Assembly: GCA_942492735.1 (NCBI GenBank)
Contig: OW818648.1
Coordinates: 310,001-374,000 of the forward strand
Reading direction: 5' to 3'
Length of the DNA stretch: 64,000 bases
Source of the DNA: Sporobacter sp942492735
GTDB lineage: Bacteria > Bacillota > Clostridia > Oscillospirales > Oscillospiraceae
A program made the translations under genes and the position numbers. Positions 15,586-26,504 of the stretch are shown piece after piece; positions within the stretch are counted from its first letter, which is position 1; each line of letters starts with the position of its first letter. Below the pieces are notes generated by a model, which did not search any database, was not told where the DNA came from, and worked only from the letters and a program-made list of their open reading frames with translations.

Positions 15586-17562
15586 CTAAATTTGATAAAC
15601 CTTGCCCATTGCCGAACGATTCCCATTCTGCAGGTTTGCGACTTTTTCGCAATCACCGCTCATAAAGAATTTTGGCGCCGAACCAAAGAATTTTAAGGCT
15701 TCGTCTGAGCATGAATTCATACCGCCGCAAATGATGACAGTATCCGCCTCGATTGTCATCTCACGACCTTCCAAATCATTATATGTAACGGACTTCGGTG
15801 TTACCGAAGTCGTCGTCGCGTTAACAACCGAATGGAAGTTATCGTATTTTTCCCATGCACACTTAATAATTTCGTGCTTGTCAATCGGGTCGTACGTTAC
15901 TATTGCCATAGTAATTGCATGCAGATGAGACGCGTCATGAGCCACCTCGAACTGGCGGGTTGTCACAGTAACCTCCCTGCCAAGCTCGCATAGATGCATC
16001 CCCGTTTCAACGCCGCTCTCCGAACCACCGACGATTACTACCTTATGGCCGATTTTATCTTCGTTGCCGAAAACGTCTAAAATATTAATGAGACCCTCGG
16101 CTAACGTCCCGTCTTCATTTGCGGCAAATTTAGGTACATTGGGTTTTGCGCCTGTCGCGGCAATTACCGCGTCAAACCCGCCCGCTGTAATCGTATCCGG
16201 CGTGGCTTCAGTATTGAGCAAAACCTTCACGCCTTTTTTGCCGAGCTGGCGGATGAGCCAGGCCTTGTGGTCCCTGAGCGTCCATTTAAACGAGACAAAG
16301 TCGGCGTGGTACAGCTGTCCGCCCAGATAATTTGACTTCTCGAACAGGGTGACATCATGGCCGAGCTCGGCTGCCATAATTGCGGCGCGCATGCCGACGG
16401 GGCCGCCGCCGACAACCGCCACCTTTTTGGAGTCCCGGGGCGCGGACAACTGGTTGACCAAAACGGGATCTATGCCAAACCTGGGGTTGACGGAGCAAAA
16501 GGTCACATACGGGGGCGTCATCGTACCGTGGCATTTGTTGCACCACAGGCAGGGAACAATATCCTCGCCGCGGCCTTCATAAGTTTTCTCCATATAATCG
16601 GGATCGGCAAACAATCCGCGCGCCATTGCGAACAGATCACATTTACCCTCGGCAAGATACTGATTCAATTCCTGAGGATCCTGGAATCCGCCGTTAACCC
16701 CGATGGCAATCTTCGAGCCCGTATCACGAATCGCCTTGACGTAACCGAAGCACGGATGATATCCCTTCGTGAACTGAAATCCTGTGGGATGGTTTGCGGC
16801 GGCATCCTTTTCCTTGATTGTCACAATGTCAACCACATCATCCAGCTCTTTGATAACGGCGGCCATAAAGTCGACCGAATATATGTTGTCCTGCTCCCCG
16901 TATACATAAGCCTCTGTCAGGAAACCTGTTCCGCACCGGTCCTTGACGGCTTTAAACAGCAGCTTTGAAAAACGGGCGGCGTTTTCGGGCGTATCGCAGC
17001 CGTATTCATCCTTGCGGATGTTATGGTCAATACCCATCTGGAAGCTGATATTCAGCGAAATACCGTCATAACCGTAGATCTGGTACGTTGAAACCAATTG
17101 AGCAAAATTCTCAACAACCTCGTTTATGCGTTCCACTGGCAGCATTTTTGTCGGTTCACTCGGCCAGCCGGGCAGCATATTTTTGTACGCGCCGTCAAAG
17201 CTGTATCCTTCGGGGAACGCCAACGCGAATATAGGAACCGAAAGAACCAGCTTGGAACCGTAGAAGTGTACATCATCGCAGAGCTTTGAGAAATAATTGG
17301 AAACGCTGGGATCATCCATATCAAAATTCTGCATACGAAGAGAGTCCCCCATGCCGACCTTACGCTGATTTGGGTTTGCCCAAGGCGCAAGCAGGATGTA
17401 AGAACAGCTCTTTGCCATTTGGATAATATAAGAACGAAAGCCATCGGCAGGAAATGTTTCTGGCCCCTGCAGGAAATGTGGGCTGGCATCAGGCGAACTG
17501 ATTCTGTTTTTCAGTAAGACGTTCCCCACCTTCAGCGGCGACAGCAAATGATTGTACTTCAT
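15586..17562 (-). CDS. NADH:flavin oxidoreductase / 2-enoate reductase-like (OYE family), divergent active site
   Basis: About 658 residues in 2,4-dienoyl-CoA reductase layout: FMN TIM barrel (1 to about 330), four Cys for a 4Fe-4S cluster (about 338, 341, 344, 356: CLWCNKC then FC), and a C-terminal FAD/NAD(P) Rossmann part (VAVVGGGPVGM near 384 and a second GGSESG near 520). The usual HGxHGYLLxQFLSP loop of the barrel is missing; about ten residues are deleted between SLN and NIRKDEYG, so the usual catalytic His is absent. The start is the second Met (KYNHLLSPLKVGN matches the family start). It pairs with the paralogue at 17623; the substrate is probably delivered by the Opp-type importer upstream. 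Confidence 0.87.
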   Translation of the reverse strand: MKYNHLLSPLKVGNVLLKNRISSPDASPHFLQGPETFPADGFRSYIIQMAKSCSYILLAPWANPNQRKVGMGDSLRMQNFDMDDPSVSNYFSKLCDDVHFYGSKLVLSVPIFALAFPEGYSFDGAYKNMLPGWPSEPTKMLPVERINEVVENFAQLVSTYQIYGYDGISLNISFQMGIDHNIRKDEYGCDTPENAARFSKLLFKAVKDRCGTGFLTEAYVYGEQDNIYSVDFMAAVIKELDDVVDIVTIKEKDAAANHPTGFQFTKGYHPCFGYVKAIRDTGSKIAIGVNGGFQDPQELNQYLAEGKCDLFAMARGLFADPDYMEKTYEGRGEDIVPCLWCNKCHGTMTPPYVTFCSVNPRFGIDPVLVNQLSAPRDSKKVAVVGGGPVGMRAAIMAAELGHDVTLFEKSNYLGGQLYHADFVSFKWTLRDHKAWLIRQLGKKGVKVLLNTEATPDTITAGGFDAVIAATGAKPNVPKFAANEDGTLAEGLINILDVFGNEDKIGHKVVIVGGSESGVETGMHLCELGREVTVTTRQFEVAHDASHLHAITMAIVTYDPIDKHEIIKCAWEKYDNFHSVVNATTTSVTPKSVTYNDLEGREMTIEADTVIICGGMNSCSDEALKFFGSAPKFFMSGDCEKVANLQNGNRSAMGKVYQI

Positions 17563-17583
17563 ATATATGACCATTCCTTTCGA

Positions 17584-17607
17584 GTTTGAAAGATCTATCT
17601 TTCAAAC
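17584..17607. other. Perfect hairpin between the two OYE-type genes
   Basis: GTTTGAAAGAT-CT-ATCTTTCAAAC, an 11-bp perfect stem filling half of the 60-bp gap between the two genes. It probably separates their mRNA halves or sets their ratio. Confidence 0.6.
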
Positions 17608-17622
17608 TTTTCTCCTCTGTTT

Positions 17623-19542
17623 TTACACGTTATTCGCGACAGAAAATCCCGAACGCATGGACGTCATCAGGTTCCCGACCTGAGAGCAGTCGCCAAGCAT
17701 GTGAAATTCCTTGCAGCAACCGCAGTATTCAAGGGCATCGTCCGTATTCCCTGCCGTGCCGACGGCGACAATAACGGTATCGGCGGGGACAGACATCACT
17801 GCGCCTTCCACATTCTCATATTTGACAACACCGTTTTCAAAGGCTAATACCTTGGCGTTGGTAAGGGGCGTCAGATTCTCGGTCTTCTCCCAGGCCTCCT
17901 GGAACATGGACCGATAATGGATAGGCGTCGTGTCGGGCGCCAGCTCGTCCTGCATTTCCAAAACGACGACCTTATGGCCTTTGCCTCCGAAGAACATGCC
18001 GGTTTCCATCCCTATTTCACCGCCGCCGATGATAACGACGTCCCCTTTGACATACTCGGGATGTATCAGGGCATCGACGGCCGTCATGGCTGTTTCGGCG
18101 TTAACGCCGGGGATCCGGGGCAGGACCGGTCTTGCTCCAAGCGCCACAAGGACGGTGTCATATGATTCAGCCTGTATCAATTCAGGCGTTGCAGCCGTAT
18201 TGAGCCTGACGTCAATCGCCGCTTTTTTTGTCTGCTTCACCAGATAATGTGTAAAATCCTTCAGCGGCCACTTGAAATCCGGCTGAGTGGCGGGAATCAG
18301 CTGGCCTCCCAATTCTCCGGATTTTTCGAAAAGCGTGACCTTATGCCCGCGTCCGGCAGCGATAATCGCCGCTTCCATTCCTGCCGGTCCTCCCCCGACG
18401 ACAGCAATCTTCTTGACGCTGTGGGCCTGATCGGAGAGCTTTGTCAGGTAGGTTCCGACGCCCCATGCCGGGTTAACGGTGCAGGCGGAACGGTACGGCA
18501 CCTTATGGTTGATCACGTGACATTTATTACAGCGTACACACGGCGCGATATCCTCCGCCCGGTTCTCGAGGAGTTTTCGGCCGTACTCGGGCTCACAAAT
18601 CCAAGTCCGCGCCATGCCGATCATATCGGCCTTGCCGTCGCGGATTGCCGCGTCGGCCACGTAAGGATCCTGAAAGCCGCCGATCGGCTCAATAACCGTC
18701 TTAAGCTTTAACGCCTTCAGCTCTTCGCAATATCTCAGGGCTGGGTTCGCCTCGGGATTAAACCCCGTCGGGTGAGACGGATCCCCATCGCTCAGCCGGA
18801 TCTGCAGAATATCAATGAGACCTTCTGATAATATGGCGAACTTTTTTGCGTCCTCAAAGGTATATCCGCCGGGGAGATCCTCGGCACTCAAAAGGCCTTC
18901 CATAACAACATTTTCACCGACCGCGGCCTTGACGCGGCGGAATATTTCGAAAACGACCTTCGACCGGTTCTCGAGGCAGCCCCCGTACTCGTCCGTGCGC
19001 GTGTTTGTCAGCGGGGACAGAAACGCCCCCGCGAATGGGCTCCGATAAGCAAAATGGACCGAGAACATGTCGAAGCCCAGCGCTTTTCCGATCACCGCCT
19101 GTTCGACGAACGCGTCTATGTACCGCTCGATGACCTCCTTCGTAAAAGCCTTCGCGCCACGTTCAGGGCGGTCGACGACATCCCACTCATTTTCAATCGG
19201 CCGTGCCAGGTTGAGGCACGCTTTACTCTCAAAATAGTGAATGGCGTCGCACATCATGATCAGATAGTTCTGGCATTGCTCGTCGTACATGTTAAATTCA
19301 GGAAAATGCATGGTGTCCCCGGCAAATTTCATTCCCTTTGCGCCGATTGGCGCGTACGTGTGCGCGAACGTCACATATGATGCGCCGTTTTTGGCGCGGT
19401 CCGCCATAAATTCAATGAGGTGCTTGGGCGGATACGGCTCGGGACCCATTAAGAAGTGCGGAAAAGACGTCGATGAGGACATACGGTTTTTATATACTGT
19501 GCCGCGGATATTGATCGGCGAAAGTAAATATCTGAAATTCAT
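17623..19542 (-). CDS. NADH:flavin oxidoreductase / 2-enoate reductase-like (OYE family)
   Basis: About 639 residues, same three-part layout as its neighbour: FMN barrel, Fe-S cysteines at about 335, 338, 341 and 354 (CVRCNKC, AC), then FAD and NAD(P) Rossmann motifs (VAVVGGGPAGME, VVIIGGGEIGME). The barrel keeps TRTDEYGG and FLSP, but the usual HGxHG is VHFAYRSPF (about 162-170), so one of the two usual histidines is lost. Proteins of this class reduce C=C bonds next to carbonyls in enoates, dienoyl-CoA, bile acids or flavonoids. The second Met is taken as start because the family begins MxxRYLLSP; the first Met overlaps the SD. 46 bp after OppF. Confidence 0.88.
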   Translation of the reverse strand: MNFRYLLSPINIRGTVYKNRMSSSTSFPHFLMGPEPYPPKHLIEFMADRAKNGASYVTFAHTYAPIGAKGMKFAGDTMHFPEFNMYDEQCQNYLIMMCDAIHYFESKACLNLARPIENEWDVVDRPERGAKAFTKEVIERYIDAFVEQAVIGKALGFDMFSVHFAYRSPFAGAFLSPLTNTRTDEYGGCLENRSKVVFEIFRRVKAAVGENVVMEGLLSAEDLPGGYTFEDAKKFAILSEGLIDILQIRLSDGDPSHPTGFNPEANPALRYCEELKALKLKTVIEPIGGFQDPYVADAAIRDGKADMIGMARTWICEPEYGRKLLENRAEDIAPCVRCNKCHVINHKVPYRSACTVNPAWGVGTYLTKLSDQAHSVKKIAVVGGGPAGMEAAIIAAGRGHKVTLFEKSGELGGQLIPATQPDFKWPLKDFTHYLVKQTKKAAIDVRLNTAATPELIQAESYDTVLVALGARPVLPRIPGVNAETAMTAVDALIHPEYVKGDVVIIGGGEIGMETGMFFGGKGHKVVVLEMQDELAPDTTPIHYRSMFQEAWEKTENLTPLTNAKVLAFENGVVKYENVEGAVMSVPADTVIVAVGTAGNTDDALEYCGCCKEFHMLGDCSQVGNLMTSMRSGFSVANNV

Positions 19543-19588
19543 AAAATACACCATTCCTTGAATCCAATATCAGTTCTGACACGGAGGC

Positions 19589-20547
19589 TTAAAGCCCGTT
19601 TATTTCCCTGACCCGATGACAGGCGACCTGGTGGCCGGGTTCAATTTCTTCCGTCTGAGGGGTGACGTGACCGCAAATTTCCGTCGCATAATCGCATCGC
19701 GCAGCGAATCGGCAGCCGGGGGCGGGATTGATCGGGGAGCTAATTTCACCCTTAATGATGACACGCTCATGTTTGACGTGCAGTGACGGGATCGGTATGG
19801 CGGACAACAGCCCCTTTGTATATGGGTGCAGGGGCTTTTTGAACAGTTCCCGGGTCGGCGCCTTTTCAACGAGGCAGCCACAGTACATCACCATGATTTC
19901 ATTGGATATGTGTTTCACGACCGATAGGTTATGCGTAATAAAAATATATGTAAGCTGCTTCTCTCTCTGGAGCTCGCTCAACAAATTCAGAATCTGCGCC
20001 TGTATTGAAACGTCTAAAGCGGAAACCGGCTCGTCACAGACGATAAACCGAGGCTCGACTGCCAGTGCCCTGGCAATGCCGACACGCTGCCGTCTCCCGC
20101 CGTCCATTTCATGGGGATATGAAAGCAAATACCGCGATGCCAGACCAACAGTATCCATCATTTCGCCGACTCTTTTTTTCAGGTCTTCTTTACTTTTACA
20201 TATTTTTGCGATCTTCAGAGGTTCTTCAATAAGCTGCCTCACGCTCATGCGGGAATCCAGAGAGGAATATGGATCCTGGAATATGATCTGCATGTTTTTT
20301 TTCAGCTTTTTCTGAAGCCTGCCCTTCGCGTGTGTAATATCCTCGCCGTCAAACAGGATCTGCCCGGACGTCGCCTCGGTCAGCCCAAGTATCACGCGGC
20401 CGAGCGTTGATTTACCGCAGCCGGATTCTCCCACAACGCCCAGGGTCGTTTTTTCCTGAACGCCGAAGCTGACAACGTCCACAGCATGGAGCATGCCGCC
20501 GGGGTTTTTAAAGTATTTGCAGAGATCCTTTACCTCTAATAAACTGC

Positions 20548-20551
<4 letters not shown>
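19589..20551 (-). CDS. Oligopeptide-type ABC transporter ATP-binding protein (OppF-like)
   Basis: ATPase of 320 residues powering the importer encoded at 20548-25149. Walker A GESGCGKST (about 40), Q-loop IFQDPYSSLD, signature region DGGRRQRVGIARAL and Walker B FIVCDEPVSALD are present. The signature reads MDGGRRQ where OppF proteins usually have LSGGQRQ. The C-terminal oligo_HPY extension (CRFAARCDYATEIC, about 285) supplies Cys ligands for the Fe-S cluster seen in this family. ATGA overlap with OppD and GGAGG support the start. It ends 46 bp before the first OYE-type gene. Confidence 0.92.
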
Positions 20552-21513
<962 letters not shown>

Positions 21514-21528
21514 ATGTTACCTCCGCCT

Positions 21529-22440
21529 TCAGCGCTTCATTTTAGGATCGAGCGCATCACGGAAACCGTCGCCGAGAAGGTTAAAAGCCAGCATGGTCAG
21601 TGTTATGACAACACCCGGCCAGAAAATCATCGGCCAAAAGGTGGTGATGAATTGCTGTCCCGCGTTCAGCATTCCGCCCCACTCGGGAGTCGGCGGCTGC
21701 ACACCAAGCCCAAGAAAGCTCAGTCCGGCAATGGCCATGACCGTATCGCCGAGGCGCATGGCGATCTGAACGATCAGCGGCGAAAGTGCGTTTGGAATCA
21801 CATGTTTTATGATAATCAGAGCATGACTGGCGCCGAAAGCTTTGGAAGCCTCGATAAACTCCATATTTTTGAGAAGCAGTATCGAGGACCTCAATTGGCG
21901 TACAAGCGGCGCAATCGACGTAATCGCTAAGGCTATAGCCGTATTAAAGAGACCGCCGCCAAGTGCGGCGGAAATGGTCATCGCAAAAATGAGACCGGGT
22001 ATGGCAAGAAAAATGTCCATAATGCGCATGATGACGTTATCGACTTTTCCACCGAAGTATCCAGAAACAGCGCCGAGGATCAGGGCTGAAACTGTGCTTA
22101 AAGCAACCGTCATGAGTGAAACCAGCAGAGACACCCTGGCACCCATGAGAATTCGGGACAGCATGTCGCGACCGAAATTATCCGTGCCCATCAGGTGCTG
22201 CCAGTTCGGAAACTGCAGCCTATTAGCAAGTGACTGCTTGGCATAGTTATAGGGGGTCAGCACGTCGGCAAAGATTGCGCAGAAAATCAGAAACAAGATG
22301 AAAACCAAAGAGATAACTGCCATCCTGTTTCTTGAAAAACGGCGAATTCTAAGCTGGAACTGGGTATAGTGCTTGCCGTTGCCTTCCTGCGGCAGAGCAG
22401 CAACCTTCAGGATTTCTTTTTTCCTTCCAAACACACGCAT
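21529..22440 (-). CDS. Oligopeptide-type ABC transporter permease (OppC-like)
   Basis: 303-residue membrane subunit with a cytoplasmic N-terminus and about six helices. The LMGTDNFGRDMLSR motif (about 85-98) is characteristic of DppC/OppC, and the EAA loop EASKAFGASHALIIIKHVIPN is split around residues 195-215 where the ATPase docks. It ends in the family tail GDGFRDALDPKMKR. Start ATG overlaps the OppB stop (TGATG), so the two are translationally coupled. Confidence 0.93.
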   Translation of the reverse strand: MRVFGRKKEILKVAALPQEGNGKHYTQFQLRIRRFSRNRMAVISLVFILFLIFCAIFADVLTPYNYAKQSLANRLQFPNWQHLMGTDNFGRDMLSRILMGARVSLLVSLMTVALSTVSALILGAVSGYFGGKVDNVIMRIMDIFLAIPGLIFAMTISAALGGGLFNTAIALAITSIAPLVRQLRSSILLLKNMEFIEASKAFGASHALIIIKHVIPNALSPLIVQIAMRLGDTVMAIAGLSFLGLGVQPPTPEWGGMLNAGQQFITTFWPMIFWPGVVITLTMLAFNLLGDGFRDALDPKMKR

Positions 22441-23435
22441 CAGGCTGCACCTCCTTTGACTTCAGTGCTGCAATTGGAACGCAATTTCTTTTTTCGGGCT
22501 GACATCTTACTGTATTCGGCTTTGATCCGCGGATCAATTATCCCGTATGTCAAATCGGTGAGCATGTTCATCGCGGAGATAATAAATGCGCAGATGAGCA
22601 CGCAGCCCTGTGTCGTTACGAAGTCCTTTTGGTTAATGGCGCTGCTCATCAGAAGGCCGAGGCCTGGGATGTTGAAAATAGTTTCCGCGATGACAGAACC
22701 CGTCATCGACATGCCGATGCTCATGCCGACAACCGTTATGACAGGAATCATGGCATTGCGCAGCGTATGCTTCATGATGACAACATTCTCCGGCAGACCC
22801 TTGGCACGCGCTGTCCTGACATAATCGAGGCGTATGACTTCCAGGATGGAGGATCGCGTCATACGCATCGTCATGGCAATCGGCATGGTCGCCGTCGCAA
22901 CAATTGGCAGTATATACCCCCTCCATGTTTCAATGCCGGCGACAGGCGTCCAGCGCAGCTCAACGGAAAAGAAGAGCATCAGAATCAGACAGATCCAGAA
23001 GCCCGGCAGTGCGGCTAATACGACCGAAATAAACGTTGACGCATAGTCATATATCGTATTCTGCCTAACGGCCGCCAGTATCCCGAGAAGAATCCCCAGA
23101 ACCGAAGAGATGATGGCCGCGGAGAGTCCAATTTTCACGGTGACCGGAAAACGGGTCGCGATGAGCGACCATACCGGTACTTTATGGATATAAGAGGTAC
23201 CGAAGGACCCCTTTGTGATCAGATCCCAAAAATAATTCCCGAGCTGTACGAAGTATGGCCTATCCAGGCCGAGCTCGTGTGTCTTGGCAGCAATCATCTC
23301 CGGTGTTGCAGTGCTCGGCACCAAGGAATACACCGGGGTCACGCTTGAAAAATAGTTGATGGTGAAGACTACGACCACCACGCCGATCAGGACCGGGATA
23401 AGTAAAAGCAAGCGGTGCAGCGTATATTTCAGCAC
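22440..23435 (-). CDS. Oligopeptide-type ABC transporter permease (OppB-like)
   Basis: About 331 residues with six helices: the first near residues 9-28 (LLLLIPVLIGVVVVVF), then a long extracellular loop with the family segment ELGLDRPYFVQLGNYFWDL, and an EAA loop near VRTARAKGLPENVVIMKHTLRN. A GTG at 23435 (about 12 bases after GAGAGGA) is chosen because the sequence from there (LKYTLHRLLLLIPV) matches the family N-terminus; a TTG seven codons upstream lacks an SD. It is the first permease after the binding protein, from which it is separated by a strong hairpin. Confidence 0.9.
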   Translation of the reverse strand: MLKYTLHRLLLLIPVLIGVVVVVFTINYFSSVTPVYSLVPSTATPEMIAAKTHELGLDRPYFVQLGNYFWDLITKGSFGTSYIHKVPVWSLIATRFPVTVKIGLSAAIISSVLGILLGILAAVRQNTIYDYASTFISVVLAALPGFWICLILMLFFSVELRWTPVAGIETWRGYILPIVATATMPIAMTMRMTRSSILEVIRLDYVRTARAKGLPENVVIMKHTLRNAMIPVITVVGMSIGMSMTGSVIAETIFNIPGLGLLMSSAINQKDFVTTQGCVLICAFIISAMNMLTDLTYGIIDPRIKAEYSKMSARKKKLRSNCSTEVKGGAA

Positions 23436-23476
23436 ACCAAATTCACATCCTCTCAAAATCAGCCGGATTCAATGAC

Positions 23477-23516
23477 GGGCGGCGGTTCAACCGCTCAAAA
23501 ACCTGAACCGCCGCCC
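23477..23516 (-). other. Intercistronic hairpin after OppA-like gene
   Basis: Perfect 13-bp GC-rich stem GGGCGGCGGTTCA/TGAACCGCCGCCC with a 14-nt loop, 44 bp after the binding-protein stop, without a T run. Equivalent hairpins follow the binding-protein genes at 5740, 41158 and 57289. Confidence 0.72.
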
Positions 23517-23559
23517 ATATTGAGTTTTATGAGTTCAGAAAAGTATCAAAGACTGCTGT

Positions 23560-25149
23560 TTAAAAGAAATAGGGTACAAGGAATCCGTCGGCCTGGATGG
23601 TTTTGGAGGCGTCCACACCCTTTATCTCGGCATAGTTTGCCGTCATCTCGAAGAAAGGCAGAATCTTGCCGTACGCCTTAATCTGATCCTGCAGGTCGGC
23701 GAACATCACAATGCGCTCCTCCTTGCTGGCCGCACTCAGGGCGGCCTTGTCAAGCAGCGCCTGGATATCGGGGCTAGGGTGATTCATCTTTCCCGGCGAG
23801 GAGCTCAGCCATGGGTTCATGAGCCCACCCGGATCGTTGGAGCCCATATACTGTGTGATCGTACATGGCAAACCTTCTGGGCTCATCATCGCCTTGAAGA
23901 ATGACGGCGCGTCAACAGCCTGAAGCGTCATTGTGATGCCGATCTCGGCCAGGTAAGCCTGCATCGCTTCGGCGACGCTGTTATTCAACGGTGTATCCAT
24001 GTACAGCATATTGAAAGTGAAGTCCTTGACGCCCGATTTCGCGTAATAATCCTTGGCGAGCTCGGGATTGTAGCCGTATTCCGTGTTCTTATACGCCCAG
24101 CTCGTGGAGGGGAGCAGCGAGGTGGCCGGCTTATACGCGCTGCCGCAGATTTCTTTGACGATGGTCTGCACGTCGACCGCGTAGCAGATCGCCAGACGCA
24201 GGTCAAGGTTCTGGAACGTCGGCTGATTCTCGGTATCCATCACGAAGCCCACGTTGCACTGGAACGGCGCCTGCAGTAATGTGAAGTTGGCGTCGCTTCT
24301 TACTGTGTCGATGTTTTTGCTGTCCTGCAGGTAAACAAGGTCAAAATCGCCGGTGGTGAACTGGAGGTAACGGGTGTTTTCCTCCGGGACGAAGTTAACG
24401 GTGAATTTGTCGTATTTCAGGCTGTCCTTCCCGTAATAATTCGGGTTTTTCTCCAGCTCCATCTTTGAGCCGGTCGTCCAGCCGTTCGGCAGATAATACG
24501 GCCCGGACGACACGACATTGACGTTGATATGATCGTCGTTCTTGCCGTTTTCGGTCCATTTCGCGCTGCCGATACCGAGAATGGCCAGATCCTCGATCAT
24601 GGATGCCGTTCTCATCTTCAACGCTAAAACAAGCGTCGTATCGTCGGCAGCCTTGGAATTCGGGAGGTCAATGGCCGAGGTGCGCATCGGGTTTGCGGCG
24701 TCGGAGTAAACGAGGGTGAACAGCACATCCGCGGCTGTGACTGGATCGCCGTTGGAGAACTTTGCGTCGTCGCGGATCTTGATGGTCAGCGTGGTGTTGT
24801 CCGCGCTGTATTCATAGTTTGTGCCCAGCAGATAATGCAACTCGCCGTCTGATGTGTACATCCACAGGCGGTCATAGCAGGCATAGTTGTAGAACCCCGC
24901 GCCCTGGTTCCCGCCGGAGTCGATGAAGTTCAGGCTTTTGGGTTCTCCATCCAGACCGATTCTGAGCGCGGCTGCTGCGGGAGCTTCGCTGGGGGGGGCT
25001 GCGCTGTCAGGCGCAGTGCTGGTGGCGGCGCCGGCGGACGCTGTAGCAGGAGACGCGGAGGTGCCTGATGTTCCCGCGTTGCATGCACCGAGAGAAAACA
25101 GCAGGCATAGGCCAAGGAATAATACGATAAGACGCTTTGCTTTTTTCAT
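23560..25149 (-). CDS. ABC transporter substrate-binding lipoprotein (OppA/DppA family, SBP_bac_5)
   Basis: About 529-residue extracellular receptor. The signal peptide ends in lipobox LGAC (Cys about 23), followed by an Ala/Ser/Thr-rich linker to about 60. The SBP_bac_5 fold follows, with landmarks SADNTTLTIKIRDDAKFSNGDP and DLRLAICYAVD broken over two strands. The ATG at 25149 is 8 bases after AAAGGA and starts the signal peptide directly; an upstream in-frame ATG has neither. The Opp-type operon follows (23435-19589), then two OYE-type reductases, so the ligand may be the reductases' substrate. The MFS gene ends 91 bp upstream. Confidence 0.92.
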   Translation of the reverse strand: MKKAKRLIVLFLGLCLLFSLGACNAGTSGTSASPATASAGAATSTAPDSAAPPSEAPAAAALRIGLDGEPKSLNFIDSGGNQGAGFYNYACYDRLWMYTSDGELHYLLGTNYEYSADNTTLTIKIRDDAKFSNGDPVTAADVLFTLVYSDAANPMRTSAIDLPNSKAADDTTLVLALKMRTASMIEDLAILGIGSAKWTENGKNDDHINVNVVSSGPYYLPNGWTTGSKMELEKNPNYYGKDSLKYDKFTVNFVPEENTRYLQFTTGDFDLVYLQDSKNIDTVRSDANFTLLQAPFQCNVGFVMDTENQPTFQNLDLRLAICYAVDVQTIVKEICGSAYKPATSLLPSTSWAYKNTEYGYNPELAKDYYAKSGVKDFTFNMLYMDTPLNNSVAEAMQAYLAEIGITMTLQAVDAPSFFKAMMSPEGLPCTITQYMGSNDPGGLMNPWLSSSPGKMNHPSPDIQALLDKAALSAASKEERIVMFADLQDQIKAYGKILPFFEMTANYAEIKGVDASKTIQADGFLVPYFF

Positions 25150-25240
25150 TTTTTTAGTCCTTTCAAAATAATTTTTATGGTTTATTTGCATAGGCATCTT
25201 TTATAAAACGCAGGAAAGTGCTTTGGCTGCTTTGTTTTAC

Positions 25241-26476
25241 TTAATCCAGCGGGCTTTGTATATCTCTTATCGGCTTCACCTTTCTCAGAATCAAGAAGGC
25301 GACGATCCCGAAGATAACCATATATGCTCCGGCCCCGCTGAATGCGGCGGAAAAGCCGCCCGCATCGATAACAATGCCGAAAGCAATCATGCCGAGTGCC
25401 ATGCCCCCGTCGAAGCCGAGCCAATAGGTGGCGCTCGCCGCGCCTTTCCGCTTGTCGGGGCACAGCCTGAGCGCGAGGGCATTAAAGGTGGGCATCAGCA
25501 TGGCGCCGTATATTCCGCTTACCACACTGTTGACCAGAAATGCCGTTTCGGACAGAGTGACGCCGAGATAGATGTAACTGGCGACCATCATGACGAGCGG
25601 GACTATGACGACTGAAACAGGCCGCATCTTATCCATCCTGTTTCCGACAATGATCCGAGTCGCTACCGACGATGCTGCCGATATCAGAAAGTAATAGGAT
25701 ATGGACGCAAACGACATGCTGTTTGCGAATATGATCATAAAAACGCTCGCGCCCATGGCAAACGACTGGAAGAATTGAAGCAGGGCCGGCATTATAGCCC
25801 GTTTCTCTATGTAATCGCTCATGTTGAAACGCCGCTTTACGCTTGAAGCATTTTCTGCCGACGCGCGCTCCATTTTCTTTTCATAATTTAAAGATGCCCC
25901 AACCACTGCAGCCGCAATTCCGCACACGCCGGCGACGAAAAGCGGAAGGCTGTAGTTTTTCCCACCTGCTGTCGTCATGACGCCCATCAGGGCAAGCGCA
26001 ACAATTGGCCCGATGGCATTGATGACGGGGGTGTTGAGGCTGAAATAAGCAATGCCATCGCCGAGGCGCTCCTTCGGAATTACATCAGAGGCCGCCGCAC
26101 TGGAGGCTGTTGTATTTAGTGAATTGCCGACGCCCTGATAGGTCTTGAAAATCAGTATCAGCAAGAAGGAGGTCGTAAAACCCATAAATATCAGTGCCGT
26201 GCCAACGATAGCGGCACCGATGATGAGCATTATCCTTCGTCCGAATTTATCCGAGAGCCAGCCCGTGACGAAACGGCACAAGACGCTGCCTACCGTAAAA
26301 AGCGTTCCCAACAAGCCGCTCTCCGTATTCGAGCGGCCAAGATGGTTGACGACGTACAAGGGAAGCACAGTGTTTGATACGCTCATTGTGAACGTGCAGA
26401 GCACAGCGAATAGGAGCACGCGGAAAAAACTGCTGTTCCATAATGGTTTTTTCTCTTTAGCTTCGATCTGTCGCAA
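25241..26476 (-). CDS. Major facilitator superfamily transporter
   Basis: 411-residue secondary carrier with 12 predicted helices. The conserved loop 2-3 motif A is GWLSDKFGRR (about 72-81), with a central cytoplasmic loop rich in Lys/Glu (about 195-215). The closest general group is the drug/metabolite efflux and sugar-proton class; direction and substrate are unknown. The start is TTG with GAGGTG 8 bases upstream. It lies between a nitroreductase gene (28 bp) and the Opp-type binding protein (91 bp) in one direction, so it may export an end product or import the same compound. Confidence 0.88.
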   Translation of the reverse strand: MRQIEAKEKKPLWNSSFFRVLLFAVLCTFTMSVSNTVLPLYVVNHLGRSNTESGLLGTLFTVGSVLCRFVTGWLSDKFGRRIMLIIGAAIVGTALIFMGFTTSFLLILIFKTYQGVGNSLNTTASSAAASDVIPKERLGDGIAYFSLNTPVINAIGPIVALALMGVMTTAGGKNYSLPLFVAGVCGIAAAVVGASLNYEKKMERASAENASSVKRRFNMSDYIEKRAIMPALLQFFQSFAMGASVFMIIFANSMSFASISYYFLISAASSVATRIIVGNRMDKMRPVSVVIVPLVMMVASYIYLGVTLSETAFLVNSVVSGIYGAMLMPTFNALALRLCPDKRKGAASATYWLGFDGGMALGMIAFGIVIDAGGFSAAFSGAGAYMVIFGIVAFLILRKVKPIRDIQSPLD

Positions 26477-26504
26477 TTGGTCCGCACCTCTTCAGCACTG
26501 ATTT